Source: an uncultured Veillonellaceae bacterium (lineage in GTDB: Bacteria > Bacillota > Negativicutes > Veillonellales > Negativicoccaceae). Taken from it: a stretch of DNA of 49,797 nt. Shown here piece by piece: positions 22,366 to 31,130 of this stretch. The notes beneath the pieces were generated by a model. The model saw only the letters and a program-made list of their open reading frames with translations, ran no database searches and was not told the origin of the DNA. The stretch is from assembly GCA_900556745.1 (NCBI GenBank), contig USPU01000002.1:1-49797 (forward strand), written 5' to 3'. Each line of letters opens with the position of its first letter. Within the stretch, counting starts at the first letter, position 1. Made by a program: the position numbers and the translations under genes.

Positions 22366-24959
22366 TACTTCGCCATCTCCCAATTCGTGCCGTAGTGAAT
22401 ATCTACTACCAGCGGCACCGCCAGTTCCGCGGCGCCGGGCATGTGCATTTCTAAAATTTGCGTAACGATTTCACGCTCTTCTTCGACGACTTCCAATACG
22501 AGTTCATCGTGCACCTGCAGCAGCATGCGACTTTTCAGCTGGTTACGAACCAGCGCCCAATACACATTATTCATCGCGCGCTTGATAATATCCGCCGCGG
22601 CCCCTTGGATCGGCGTGTTGAGAGCCGTGCGTTCGGCAAAAGAACGCCGATTGAAATTGCGGCTGTGAATATCCGGTAAGACGCGAAAACGTCCGTACAT
22701 CGTTTCCGCGCGCCCCGATTCTTTCGCCGCTGCAATCGAATCCGCCATATATTGGCGAACCTTGGGATAGCGCTCGAGATATTTTTCAATATACGCGCCC
22801 GCCTCTTCGCGGCTGATGCCGAGATCGCGCGCCAAACCGTAATCACTGATGCCGTAAATAATTCCGAAGTTGACCGCCTTGGCATGCGAACGTTCCGCGG
22901 CCGTTACGTCTTTCGGATCTTTATGCAACACTTCCGCGGCGGTGCGACGGTGGATATCCTCCTGATGTAAGAAAGCTTCCCGCAGTTTTTCATCCCCGGA
23001 AAGGTGCGCGAGGATACGCAATTCAATCTGTGAATAGTCGGCCGACATGAAGCCGCTAAAACCTTTGCCCGGTACAAAGAGTGAACGGATGCGGCGACCT
23101 TCCTCCGTACGCACGGGAATGTTCTGCAAATTCGGGTCGGAACTGCTGAGCCGCCCCGTCGCCGTGACCGTTTGATTAAAGGTCGTATGCACCCGCTCGG
23201 TCTCCGGATCAACCAATTCCGCGATCCCGTCAAGATATGTCGAAATCAATTTAGTAATTGTGCGGTAGCTGAGTACTTTCGCCACAATCGGATGTTCCTT
23301 GAGCAAGCCGTTCAAAACCTCGGCATCCGTCGAATAACCGGTCTTCGTTTTGCGTCCCGGCGGTAACTCCAGTTTAGTAAACAAAACATTCGACAGTTGT
23401 TGCGGACTTAAAATATTAAATGTTTCCCCGGCCAATTCATAAATCTCAGCGGCAAGCGTTTCCGCCTGCGCAGTGAACTCGCCTTTTAACGCGGCCAGCT
23501 TATTTTGATCAACCGCGATGCCCGTATGCTCCATCACCGCCAGCACTTGCGTCAACGGCATCTCAAACGTCATGTAGAGATCCCATGCGCCGTTCGCTTT
23601 CAATTCCGCTGTAAGCGGCTCTACCAACTGCGCAAACATTTGGGCGCGAGCCGCCAGCATTTTTTCCCCGTCCTCATACGGATACGGCGTCGGTACGTGG
23701 TAGGCATCCGCTAAATAGGTGACGGGATACGAGGTGCGCGTCGGATTCAATACGTACGCGGCCAATGTGACGTCAAACAGTTCTGCGACCGAAGTAAAAA
23801 TGCCCGCCGCCTGGTACAGCAATTTGGCGCGGTCGGTAATAATCTGCGCTTCGCCGCCGAGAAGGATGCGGAGCGCTTCCGTGGCGGATTCATCCTGCCA
23901 ATAGTAGAGCGTATCGTCCACCAGCGCCGCGAGTTCTTTCAATGCAAGATGCGGAATTTTACCCGCGGTTGTCACGCTGACCGCCACGCGATCCGCATCT
24001 TTTAACACGCTCGGTTTCGCATCGGTAACGACAACCATGTCGGCAGGTTCTTCCTGCAACGGTTGCGCAAACAGGCCTTCATCTCCGGCGATAATATGCG
24101 CTGCCTGCATTTTTCCGAGCATACTGCGAAAACCGAGTCGCTCGAACAGTGTACGCGCTTCATCGACACGTCCCTGCGGTTCCATCTCGGATAAGTCGGT
24201 CGAAATCTCCACATCCGTTTTAATCGTCGCAAGTTCGCGAGAAACGTAGGCAATATCTTTATTTTCCGTCAATCGTTCAACCAGTTTTTTACCGCTGACC
24301 TCATCCAAACGGGCAAAAATTTCATCGAGCGTCAGAAATTGCTGTAGCAACTTGGACGCTGTTTTTGGACCGATACCGGCTATGCCCGGAATGTTATCGG
24401 AGGTATCGCCCATGAGCGCTTTCCAGTCGACGATTTGCTCGGTAGTGACACCCGTGCTTTCCAACACCGTCTCCGGCGTCATCGCTTCCAACTGCGTCAC
24501 GCCCCGTTTCGTCAGATACACGGTAGTGGCATCGTCGACCAGCTGCAATGTATCGCGATCTCCGGTGATAATAGCGACATCGCATTCGTCGCGGTAGCGT
24601 TTACTGAGCGTGCCGATCAGATCGTCGCCCTCGTAGCCTTCTTTTTCGTATTGCGCGATCCCGAGTGTCTGCAGCACTTCCCGGATCAGACCAAACTGCG
24701 GTGCGAGATCATCGGGGGCATCCGGTCGATTTCCCTTATAGTCCGCATACAGCTCATTGCGAAACGTCACTCTTCCTTTATCAAATGCCACCGCTAAGTA
24801 AGTCGGCTTAAGATCCTCAAATACTTTGGCCAACATCAGTAAAAAACCGTATACCGCATTCGTCGGATTTCCCTGCGGATCAGTTAACACCGGTAGCGCA
24901 AAGAACGCGCGATACAGTAAACTGTTACCGTCAATTAAGACAAGGCGAGGTTTGCTCAT
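22365..24959 (-). CDS. polA: DNA polymerase I
   Basis: 864 residues. The 5'-3' nuclease domain (1 to about 300: LVLIDGNSLLYRAFFALPVL, TGDRDTLQLV, LMGDTSDNIPGI) is followed by a degenerate 3'-5' exonuclease-like domain that lacks the DxE motif expected of an active proofreading site. The polymerase domain has motif A SADYSQIELRILAHL (about 636), motif B KAVNFGIIYGISDYGLA and motif C LLQVHDELVLEV. It repairs gaps and processes Okazaki fragments. The ATG has GGGAGGAATCT upstream. Confidence 0.96.
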   Translation of the reverse strand: MSKPRLVLIDGNSLLYRAFFALPVLTDPQGNPTNAVYGFLLMLAKVFEDLKPTYLAVAFDKGRVTFRNELYADYKGNRPDAPDDLAPQFGLIREVLQTLGIAQYEKEGYEGDDLIGTLSKRYRDECDVAIITGDRDTLQLVDDATTVYLTKRGVTQLEAMTPETVLESTGVTTEQIVDWKALMGDTSDNIPGIAGIGPKTASKLLQQFLTLDEIFARLDEVSGKKLVERLTENKDIAYVSRELATIKTDVEISTDLSEMEPQGRVDEARTLFERLGFRSMLGKMQAAHIIAGDEGLFAQPLQEEPADMVVVTDAKPSVLKDADRVAVSVTTAGKIPHLALKELAALVDDTLYYWQDESATEALRILLGGEAQIITDRAKLLYQAAGIFTSVAELFDVTLAAYVLNPTRTSYPVTYLADAYHVPTPYPYEDGEKMLAARAQMFAQLVEPLTAELKANGAWDLYMTFEMPLTQVLAVMEHTGIAVDQNKLAALKGEFTAQAETLAAEIYELAGETFNILSPQQLSNVLFTKLELPPGRKTKTGYSTDAEVLNGLLKEHPIVAKVLSYRTITKLISTYLDGIAELVDPETERVHTTFNQTVTATGRLSSSDPNLQNIPVRTEEGRRIRSLFVPGKGFSGFMSADYSQIELRILAHLSGDEKLREAFLHQEDIHRRTAAEVLHKDPKDVTAAERSHAKAVNFGIIYGISDYGLARDLGISREEAGAYIEKYLERYPKVRQYMADSIAAAKESGRAETMYGRFRVLPDIHSRNFNRRSFAERTALNTPIQGAAADIIKRAMNNVYWALVRNQLKSRMLLQVHDELVLEVVEEEREIVTQILEMHMPGAAELAVPLVVDIHYGTNWEMAK

Positions 24960-25000
24960 AGATTCCTCCCATTATGCTATACTATATTCAAATACATGTC

Positions 25001-25006
25001 ATTATA
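25001..25006 (-). promoter_or_regulatory. Possible -10 box of the polA promoter
   Basis: A TATAAT on minus about 42 nt before the polA ATG. No good -35 is present at the correct distance, so the assignment is tentative. The intergenic stretch 24960-25108 is shared by divergent polA and the pseudouridine synthase gene. Confidence 0.4.
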
Positions 25007-25096
25007 CCATATTTGCAACCGCGAACCGTGTTTTGCGACTTTGTCACATGTCATCACATCGACGCGAAAAACGCCGCAAGTACAGGCTTTTCATAT

Positions 25097-25102
25097 TATA
25101 AT
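25097..25102 (+). promoter_or_regulatory. Possible -10 box of the pseudouridine synthase-fba unit
   Basis: TATAAT on plus ends only 6 nt before the ATG at 25109, so the transcript would begin at or near the start codon. The -35 region is not recognisable. Confidence 0.4.
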
Positions 25103-25108
25103 AGAATT

Positions 25109-25999
25109 ATGCCGATGAAATGGATAGTGACGGATGCCCTGGCAGGCAAAACCGTCAGTCAGCAATTACGTTTATTGGGGATCTCTCAACGCGAACGACG
25201 CCGCTTACGCAGAGAGGCAACGGTCTTTTGCAACGGAGAACGTGTCGATTTCCACACACTTCCTCCGCGCGCCGCGGAAATCTCGCTGCAGTGGGCCATT
25301 CCCGCGCGACCGCCGTCCTGGCATATACCGCTGGATGTTCGCTATGAAGATGCGCAATATATCGCCGTCAACAAACCCGCGGGCATGTTGGTTCACGCGA
25401 CGGCAAAGGAGCGTGAAAAAACCCTTCTGCATGCGCTTTCCGCGTATTTCGAACGGCATGATGCGGATGCGTATCCGCATCTCGTACAACGTTTAGACAG
25501 GAACACTTCGGGATTGGTTCTTGTGGCAAAATCGCCACAGGCCCAACATGCGCTCAACCGCAACCACTTGGCATCGGTCGAGCGTACCTATCGGGCTTTG
25601 GTCCCCGGTCGATTTTTTACACCGTACGCCGAAATCACCTGGCCGATTGCCCGCCGTGAAGACAGTATCATTTTACGCGAAGTAAATTTCACGACAGGCA
25701 AATCCGCCGTTACTTATGTCACACGCTTAGCTGCGAATCAACAACTTTCCTACCTCGGTATCCGTCTGAAAACCGGACGAACGCATCAAATTCGCGTGCA
25801 CCTCTCTCATCTCGGCTACCCGCTGCTGGGAGATGATTTGTACGGAGGATCTCGAGATATTCTTACGCGGCAAGCCTTACATGCCGCTACTCTTACTTTC
25901 ATGCAGCCATATACCGGCCAAACGGTTCGCGTCAGCGCGCCGCTTGCACCGGATATGAACGCCGTTCTCGAACGGCATTTATCTCATTATTTCCGTTAG
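25109..25999 (+). CDS. RluA/RluD-family pseudouridine synthase
   Basis: Converts uridine to pseudouridine in rRNA or tRNA. 296 residues. An N-terminal S4-like RNA-binding segment (VSQQLRLLGISQRERRRLRREATVFCNGERV) precedes the catalytic domain with IAVNKPAGMLVH, LVQRLDRNTSGLVLVAK (catalytic Asp) and LKTGRTHQIRVHLSHLGYPLLGDDLYGG. Family members modify 23S rRNA or tRNA; the target is not decided here. ATG 25109 or 25115 is the start; no Shine-Dalgarno sequence is present. fba follows after 18 nt, suggesting an operon. Confidence 0.88.
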   Translation: MPMKWIVTDALAGKTVSQQLRLLGISQRERRRLRREATVFCNGERVDFHTLPPRAAEISLQWAIPARPPSWHIPLDVRYEDAQYIAVNKPAGMLVHATAKEREKTLLHALSAYFERHDADAYPHLVQRLDRNTSGLVLVAKSPQAQHALNRNHLASVERTYRALVPGRFFTPYAEITWPIARREDSIILREVNFTTGKSAVTYVTRLAANQQLSYLGIRLKTGRTHQIRVHLSHLGYPLLGDDLYGGSRDILTRQALHAATLTFMQPYTGQTVRVSAPLAPDMNAVLERHLSHYFR

Positions 26000-26017
26000 C
26001 CTTAAGGAGGTTATCTC

Positions 26018-26947
26018 ATGCCGCTTGTCAGCTCTACTGAAATGTTTAAAAAAGCGTATGAAGGGAAATACGCGATCGGCGCATTCAATGTCAACAATAT
26101 GGAGATCATCCAGGGCATTGTCGATGCCGCGAAAGAAGAACAGTCACCGTTAATTTTGCAGGTTTCCGCCGGTGCCCGTAAATATGCCCGTCATATTTAC
26201 CTTGTCAAATTGGTGGAAGCCGCTGTCAGTGATACGGGCCTGCCGATCTGTCTGCACTTGGATCACGGCGAAGATTTTGAAATTTGTAAAGCCTGCGTTG
26301 ATGGCGGTTTTAACTCCGTCATGATCGACGGCTCCAAACATCCCTTTGAAGAAAATATCGCGTTGACCAAAAAGGTCGTTGAATACGCGCATTCGAAAGG
26401 CGTTGTCGTCGAAGCGGAACTCGGTCGCTTGGCCGGTGTCGAAGACGATATCTCCGTATCCGCGCGTGACGCTCGCTTCACCGATCCGGATCAGGCTGTC
26501 GAATTTGTAGAGCGAACCGGTTGCGACTCGCTCGCGATTGCGATCGGCACCAGCCACGGCGCGTACAAATTCAAAGGCGAACCGTATCTTGATTTTGAAC
26601 GTCTGCAGCGCATTTCCGAACTGTTGCCCGGATATCCGATCGTTTTGCACGGCGCTTCCACCGTCATTCCCGAATTCGTCGAAAAATGTAATGAATATGG
26701 CGGCGACGTCGCCGGTGCCCGCGGTGTACCGGAAGAAATGCTGCGTAAAGCTGGTACCATGGGCGTTTGCAAAATTAATATCGATACCGACTTGCGCTTA
26801 GCGATGACGGCTTCGATTCGTGAACACTTGCAAAATCATCCGGCTGATTTTGACCCCCGCACATATTTGGGCGCCGGTCGTGCCGCAATTAAAGGCATGG
26901 TACAACACAAAATCAAACACGTACTCAACAGCTCAAACCGCATTTAA
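26018..26947 (+). CDS. fba: Class II fructose-bisphosphate aldolase
   Basis: Zinc-dependent aldolase of glycolysis, splitting fructose 1,6-bisphosphate; 309 residues. Zn ligands lie in CLHLDHGEDFE and in VLHGAST, with a further His in IGTSHGAYKF; GSKHPFEENI and CKINIDTDLR are further family motifs. Some homologues prefer tagatose 1,6-bisphosphate, so specificity is inferred. AAGGAGG precedes the ATG by about 8 nt. A strong terminator follows. Confidence 0.93.
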   Translation: MPLVSSTEMFKKAYEGKYAIGAFNVNNMEIIQGIVDAAKEEQSPLILQVSAGARKYARHIYLVKLVEAAVSDTGLPICLHLDHGEDFEICKACVDGGFNSVMIDGSKHPFEENIALTKKVVEYAHSKGVVVEAELGRLAGVEDDISVSARDARFTDPDQAVEFVERTGCDSLAIAIGTSHGAYKFKGEPYLDFERLQRISELLPGYPIVLHGASTVIPEFVEKCNEYGGDVAGARGVPEEMLRKAGTMGVCKINIDTDLRLAMTASIREHLQNHPADFDPRTYLGAGRAAIKGMVQHKIKHVLNSSNRI

Positions 26948-26950
26948 ACA

Positions 26951-26978
26951 AAAAAGAGAGCCGAAAGGCTCTCTTTTT
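26951..26978 (+). terminator. Intrinsic terminator after fba (bidirectional)
   Basis: AAAAAGAGAGCC, GAAA loop, GGCTCTCTTTTT. It separates fba from the converging DsbA-like gene and has A and T runs on both sides. Confidence 0.92.
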
Positions 26979-26986
26979 TGTTGTCA

Positions 26987-27550
26987 TTATGCCAGTGCTT
27001 TTTCGATATCGGTATAGGTTAAAACACCATCGGCAATGATCTTGCCGTCTTTTTCCAGGGTAGGAACATACTCCAACGCAATCTCCATACAATGCTGATC
27101 ATGTTTTTTCAATGTATCAGCATATTGATCCCCCGCCAGTACCTCGGCAGCGCCGCTCAATCCTACCTCCTTCGCCCACTTTGCGAGCGTTGCGCGATCG
27201 CTCATATCGCCCTCTTCCTGATACGCGCCGATGTAGACGCGGTCAACCCAGGCATCGGCTTTCCCCTGCTCCTGCGCGAGTTCCAATACACGCAAGGCGT
27301 CAAAGCTCGACGCATCCCATCTGGCAGTCGTCGCATTAATGCCGGCCTCTTTACCGAGTTCAGCAAACTGTTCGCGCGCGCGTTCGCCGGCATATTTTTC
27401 TTTGGCTTTACGGTTACGCCATTCAGGATGAATTTCCCAGCCGTACCACTCCAGGCAGATATCTTTTTGCTCCTGTAATTTTCGTAAACTGCCCCAAGCA
27501 TGGTAGCAGTACGGGCAAACGAAATCGAAATAAACACGAATTTTGGACAT
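26987..27550 (-). CDS. DsbA-family (FrnE-like) oxidoreductase
   Basis: Cytosolic thioredoxin-fold protein of 187 residues. The active-site CPYC follows the first strand (IRVYFDFVCPYCYHAWG), the alpha-helical insertion spans about 45-150, and the cis-Pro loop is YVPTLEKDGKI. No signal peptide is present. FrnE-like proteins act as disulfide isomerases or oxidoreductases; substrate unknown. AGGAGGAATAGTA precedes the ATG. It diverges from the ArsC/Spx-like gene. Confidence 0.85.
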   Translation of the reverse strand: MSKIRVYFDFVCPYCYHAWGSLRKLQEQKDICLEWYGWEIHPEWRNRKAKEKYAGERAREQFAELGKEAGINATTARWDASSFDALRVLELAQEQGKADAWVDRVYIGAYQEEGDMSDRATLAKWAKEVGLSGAAEVLAGDQYADTLKKHDQHCMEIALEYVPTLEKDGKIIADGVLTYTDIEKALA

Positions 27551-27579
27551 TACTATTCCTCCTTTGTGTTCCTGTTTTC

Positions 27580-27609
27580 ATTATATCGCAAAAATGAACA
27601 TGGTATAAT
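27580..27609. promoter_or_regulatory. Overlapping divergent promoters between dsbA-like and arsC/spx-like genes
   Basis: TATAAT on plus at 27604-27609 serves the ArsC/Spx-like gene; TATAAT on minus at 27580-27585 serves the DsbA-like gene. The -10 box of each lies at or within a few bases of the other's -35 position, so the two promoters are likely to exclude each other. Confidence 0.5.
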
Positions 27610-27634
27610 ATACGCAAAAGGGGGGGGTATAGAT

Positions 27635-27991
27635 ATGCTTTTTATTTATTATCCGAAATGCAGTACCTGCCGACGCGCCAAAGCCTGGTTGGACGATAAC
27701 AATATCCGTTATGAAGAAAGACTGATCGTGGAAGATCCGCCGACCGCAAAAGATCTTCTCCGCTGGAGTAAAAAAACCAATCAGCCGCTGACAAAATTTG
27801 CCAATACGAGCGGTCAATTATATCGGTCAAGCGGCTTGGCCAAACGCCGTCTGACACTTTCCGATGAAGAGTTTGCCAAAGAGCTGTCCCGTGACGGCAT
27901 GCTGATCAAGCGGCCCCTCTTGGTGATTGATGATGACCATATTCTAACCGGTTTTCGCCAAACGGAATGGGAAGCCGCGTTACTTAAATAG
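27635..27991 (+). CDS. ArsC/Spx-family thioredoxin-fold protein
   Basis: 118 residues. The N-terminal redox motif is YYPKCSTCRRAKAWL (CxxC, as in Spx and YusI-type proteins rather than the CxxS arsenate reductases). The C-terminal GMLIKRPLLVID and ILTGFRQTEWEAAL match the family. It could be a redox regulator or reductase; arsenate activity is not shown. ATG 27635 has AAGGGGGGG upstream. The nitroreductase gene follows after 9 nt. Confidence 0.85.
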   Translation: MLFIYYPKCSTCRRAKAWLDDNNIRYEERLIVEDPPTAKDLLRWSKKTNQPLTKFANTSGQLYRSSGLAKRRLTLSDEEFAKELSRDGMLIKRPLLVIDDDHILTGFRQTEWEAALLK

Positions 27992-28000
27992 GAGGACTAT

Positions 28001-28516
28001 ATGGAGTTTAAAGAAGCGCTTGCCCTGCGTCAATCTACCCGAAATTACCGGACGAATCCCGTAGCTGCCGACGCTTTAGAGAATATTGTGCACGCCGGTG
28101 TCACAGCGCCGATTTCGTTGAGTCGTTATGAATCCTATCATTTGACTGTCATCACGGCCGAAGGTGTGTTGAAAAAGCTCGAGGAAGAATGGTTAGAACG
28201 CGGCAATACAGGCAATCCGATTTATGATGCCCCGGCACTGATCGTTGTTTTCGCTGATGAAAAAGTGACCTCCGGTTTGCGTAATGCCGATACGGGTTGT
28301 ATCGTTACCCAAATGCATCTGGCCGCCACTGCGCTCGGTTTAGGGTCCTGCTACATTTGCGGTGCCATCCAGCAACTCGGCAAAGATGCCCGTTATCTCA
28401 ACGGAGCACGTGTACCGGCCAATTTCGTGCCCATGGGAGCGCTTGCCATCGGCGAACCGATGAGACCACTCAAAGCTCGTCATAAAGAAAGTAAAATGAC
28501 GGTCGATCGTTTATAA
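28001..28516 (+). CDS. Nitroreductase family protein (FMN-dependent)
   Basis: 171 residues. FKEALALRQSTRNYR near the N terminus is the FMN-phosphate binding RxSxRxY motif, AAT-LGLGSCYICG is the mid-domain motif, and LAIGEP is the C-terminal motif. Reduces nitro or quinone compounds with NAD(P)H; the physiological substrate is unknown. AGGAGGACTAT precedes the ATG. It is cotranscribed with the ArsC/Spx-like gene, suggesting redox or stress functions. Confidence 0.88.
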   Translation: MEFKEALALRQSTRNYRTNPVAADALENIVHAGVTAPISLSRYESYHLTVITAEGVLKKLEEEWLERGNTGNPIYDAPALIVVFADEKVTSGLRNADTGCIVTQMHLAATALGLGSCYICGAIQQLGKDARYLNGARVPANFVPMGALAIGEPMRPLKARHKESKMTVDRL

Positions 28517-28552
28517 ATAAAAAGAGCTGCGCTTTGCGCAGCTCTTTTTATT
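28516..28552 (+). terminator. Bidirectional terminator between the nitroreductase and feo genes
   Basis: A perfect 17-bp stem with a 3-nt TTT loop, flanked by A and T runs. It ends both the nitroreductase transcript (plus) and the feo transcript (minus), whose last stop codon falls inside it. Confidence 0.93.
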
Positions 28553-28736
28553 TCGATAATTTTTGTTTGCGTGCCCCAGTAGCGGCGGAACAGCACGAGC
28601 AACCTGTCATTTTTTTGTCACCGGTGCACCCCGGGCAATTTGTGCAGGAATTTTCTTCGTGCAGACCGTGCCAAAAATGCCATGTCAGGTAGACAAATGC
28701 CGCCAGCACTGCCACCCCTATAAAAACAGTTTGCAT
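28548..28736 (-). CDS. FeoB-associated Cys-rich membrane protein
   Basis: 62 residues. One membrane helix (VFIGVAVLAAFVYLTWHFW) and then a Cys-rich cytosolic tail (SCTNCPGCTGDKK, GCSCC). Small proteins of this kind follow feoB in many Bacillota and are thought to assist ferrous iron transport or bind metal. GAGGTGA precedes the start; it lies 9 nt after feoB. Confidence 0.82.
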   Translation of the reverse strand: MQTVFIGVAVLAAFVYLTWHFWHGLHEENSCTNCPGCTGDKKMTGCSCCSAATGARKQKLSK

Positions 28737-28745
28737 ATTCTCACC

Positions 28746-31130
28746 TCAAAATCCGAGCATCCGACCGCCTTGATAAACCACAAAGGAGCACACCCAGGCA
28801 AGCGACGTACAATACATAAAGACAAATGCCGGCCAACGAAACGAGTCAGTTTCCCGACGCATCACAGCGAGTACGGCCAGACACGGACAGTATAACAAAA
28901 CAAAGACCATCAGACTGAGCGCAATCAACGGATCAAACGCGGGATCCGCGGCAAGACGTTCCATCAAACCGCTGCTGTCATCCGGATCGGCTTGCATGCT
29001 GTAGATCGTGCCGAGCGAACTTACCAACACTTCTTTCGCCGTTAAAGCAGCTACCAGCGAAACGCCGATTTTCCAATTAAAGCCGAGCGGTTGCAAGACA
29101 GGTTCGATCATGTGTCCGAATTGTCCTGCATAGCTGTGAGCAAGTTGATCGGCACTTTCCGCACGATCAATCGCCGCCATTTCTTCTTCGTGATCTTTCG
29201 TTAAGGCAAAATATTCCAACGCATACGGGTAGTATTGCGGCTGTGTCTCGGCCACCGATTGCAACGCCACCGGAAATTCCCGACCATATGCGGTAAACGA
29301 CTTGGCAAGCGTTTCTTCTTCGGCGGCGTTTCCTTCTTCTTGCGCCGCGGCCAGCGCTTCCTCATTTTGCGTCTGCAAGGTTTCCAACGTTGCCACCGCT
29401 TGGAAAAGTGCCGGATTCTCATTGATTTCGTTAATGGCAAACGGCGCAAGCACTGCTTCCGCTTGGGTTTGATATTCCTGTGTCGCGGCGGCACGCAACG
29501 CGTCATAATCCTGATCAAGCGGGACATTTTGCGGATATACGGTAATAAACCAAACAACCACAGAAGCCGCCAAAATAAACGTGCCTGCTTTTTTAAAGTA
29601 TAGCACCGCTCGTTCCCACATGTGAAGCAAAACACCCTTTAGCGTCGGAACGTGGTACTCCGGCATTTCCATAACGAACGGTTCCCTTTCTCCCGGGAAT
29701 AAAAATTTACGGAAAGCCAGCGCCAGCACAATCGCCAGCACGATGCCCAGCATGTAAATGCCGAAAAGCACTGTCCCCGCCCACTTCGCGGTAAAGAAAG
29801 CACCGATCAACAGCGTATATACCGGCAAACGCGCGCCGCAACTCATCATCGGCGCGACCAACATCGTCACCATACGATCCCGCGGATTATCCAGCGAACG
29901 TGTGCCCATGACGGCCGGCACTGTACAACCGAAACCCAGCAGCAACATAATAAACGACTTGCCGTGCAAACCTACCGCATGCATCATGCGATCTAAAATA
30001 AACGCGGCACGCGCCATGTAACCGCTATCTTCCAAAAGCGCAATGCCAGCGAATAAAATTAAAATCAAAGGCAAGAAACTCAAAACCGCGCCGACGCCGC
30101 CAACAATTCCGTCCACAACAAGCGATTGGATGGCTCCTTCCGGCAAAACGGTGGTAAGCCAAGTGCCGAAGTCTGTAATCACTCCATCGAGCCATTCCTG
30201 CGGATACGCCCCCAATGTGAATACCGCGTTAAACAGCAGCCACATCATACCCGCAAAAATAAGCGGTCCGAAAAAGCGATGCGTCAATACTTTATCGATT
30301 TTATCCGAACGTGTTTCATGTAATGTGGGGTCTACCGTTACCGCCTGTTGAAATATCTGTACTGCAAATTGGTGGCGCTTTTCCGCAAAAATAAATTCTG
30401 CGTCAATTTCTTTCGGTAATGAATTTCGTAAACAATGCGCCAAGTTGAGTACGTCTTCCATACCGCCGCGTTGTTGCAACGCTTCTTGTACTTCCTGATC
30501 ATTTTCCAACAGCTTAATCGCCAGCCAGCGTATCGGATACTGAATATCCGTCTGGGCTTGGATCGCTGTTGTCATGGTAGTGATCAAATGTTCCAGCGTC
30601 GGACCGTAGTCGATCTTAATCTGCGGCGCCTTGCCTTCCTTGGCAACACGCGCCACATCTTCCAGCAACGCAACGGTTCCGACGTTGCGGCTGCCTACCG
30701 TTTGTACGACAGTGATGCCCAATGCGTCACTTAATTTTCGTAAATCGATATGGATGCCCATCTGGTCTGCCACGTCGACCATGTTCAACGCAATCACGAC
30801 CGGCTGTCCCAACTCGACAAGCTGTGCGGTCAAGTACAGGTTACGCTCCAGGTTGGAAGCATCCTGGACATTGACGATCACATCGGGACGTTCGTTAATA
30901 ATGGTGTTACGAGCTACCACTTCGTCCAAAGAACGGGCGGTCAAACTGTACGTGCCCGGCAAATCCAAAAACAGCATGTCAATGCCTGCAAAACGTTTAT
31001 GGCCCTCTTTGCGTTCCACCGTGACACCGGGATAGTTGCCCACATGTTGACGCGCCCCGGTGAGATTATTGAAAACCGTCGTTTTGCCGCAGTTTGGATT
31101 GCCCGCCAACGCAATTTTAATCGCTTTCAT
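28746..31130 (-). CDS. feoB: Ferrous iron transporter FeoB
   Basis: 794 residues; main Fe(II) importer. The N-terminal G domain has GNPNCGKTTVFNNLTG, DLPGTYSL and NMVD; a helical regulator domain follows (to about 280). The membrane part includes the first Gate region (GFGCTVPAVMGTRSL) and the second near the end (LTAKEVLVSSLG and LLYCPCLAVLAVMRRE). A stretch of about 130 residues (roughly 533-665) between membrane segments is unusually long and rich in Glu, Gln and Ala. It overlaps feoA by 14 nt. Confidence 0.95.
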   Translation of the reverse strand: MKAIKIALAGNPNCGKTTVFNNLTGARQHVGNYPGVTVERKEGHKRFAGIDMLFLDLPGTYSLTARSLDEVVARNTIINERPDVIVNVQDASNLERNLYLTAQLVELGQPVVIALNMVDVADQMGIHIDLRKLSDALGITVVQTVGSRNVGTVALLEDVARVAKEGKAPQIKIDYGPTLEHLITTMTTAIQAQTDIQYPIRWLAIKLLENDQEVQEALQQRGGMEDVLNLAHCLRNSLPKEIDAEFIFAEKRHQFAVQIFQQAVTVDPTLHETRSDKIDKVLTHRFFGPLIFAGMMWLLFNAVFTLGAYPQEWLDGVITDFGTWLTTVLPEGAIQSLVVDGIVGGVGAVLSFLPLILILFAGIALLEDSGYMARAAFILDRMMHAVGLHGKSFIMLLLGFGCTVPAVMGTRSLDNPRDRMVTMLVAPMMSCGARLPVYTLLIGAFFTAKWAGTVLFGIYMLGIVLAIVLALAFRKFLFPGEREPFVMEMPEYHVPTLKGVLLHMWERAVLYFKKAGTFILAASVVVWFITVYPQNVPLDQDYDALRAAATQEYQTQAEAVLAPFAINEINENPALFQAVATLETLQTQNEEALAAAQEEGNAAEEETLAKSFTAYGREFPVALQSVAETQPQYYPYALEYFALTKDHEEEMAAIDRAESADQLAHSYAGQFGHMIEPVLQPLGFNWKIGVSLVAALTAKEVLVSSLGTIYSMQADPDDSSGLMERLAADPAFDPLIALSLMVFVLLYCPCLAVLAVMRRETDSFRWPAFVFMYCTSLAWVCSFVVYQGGRMLGF

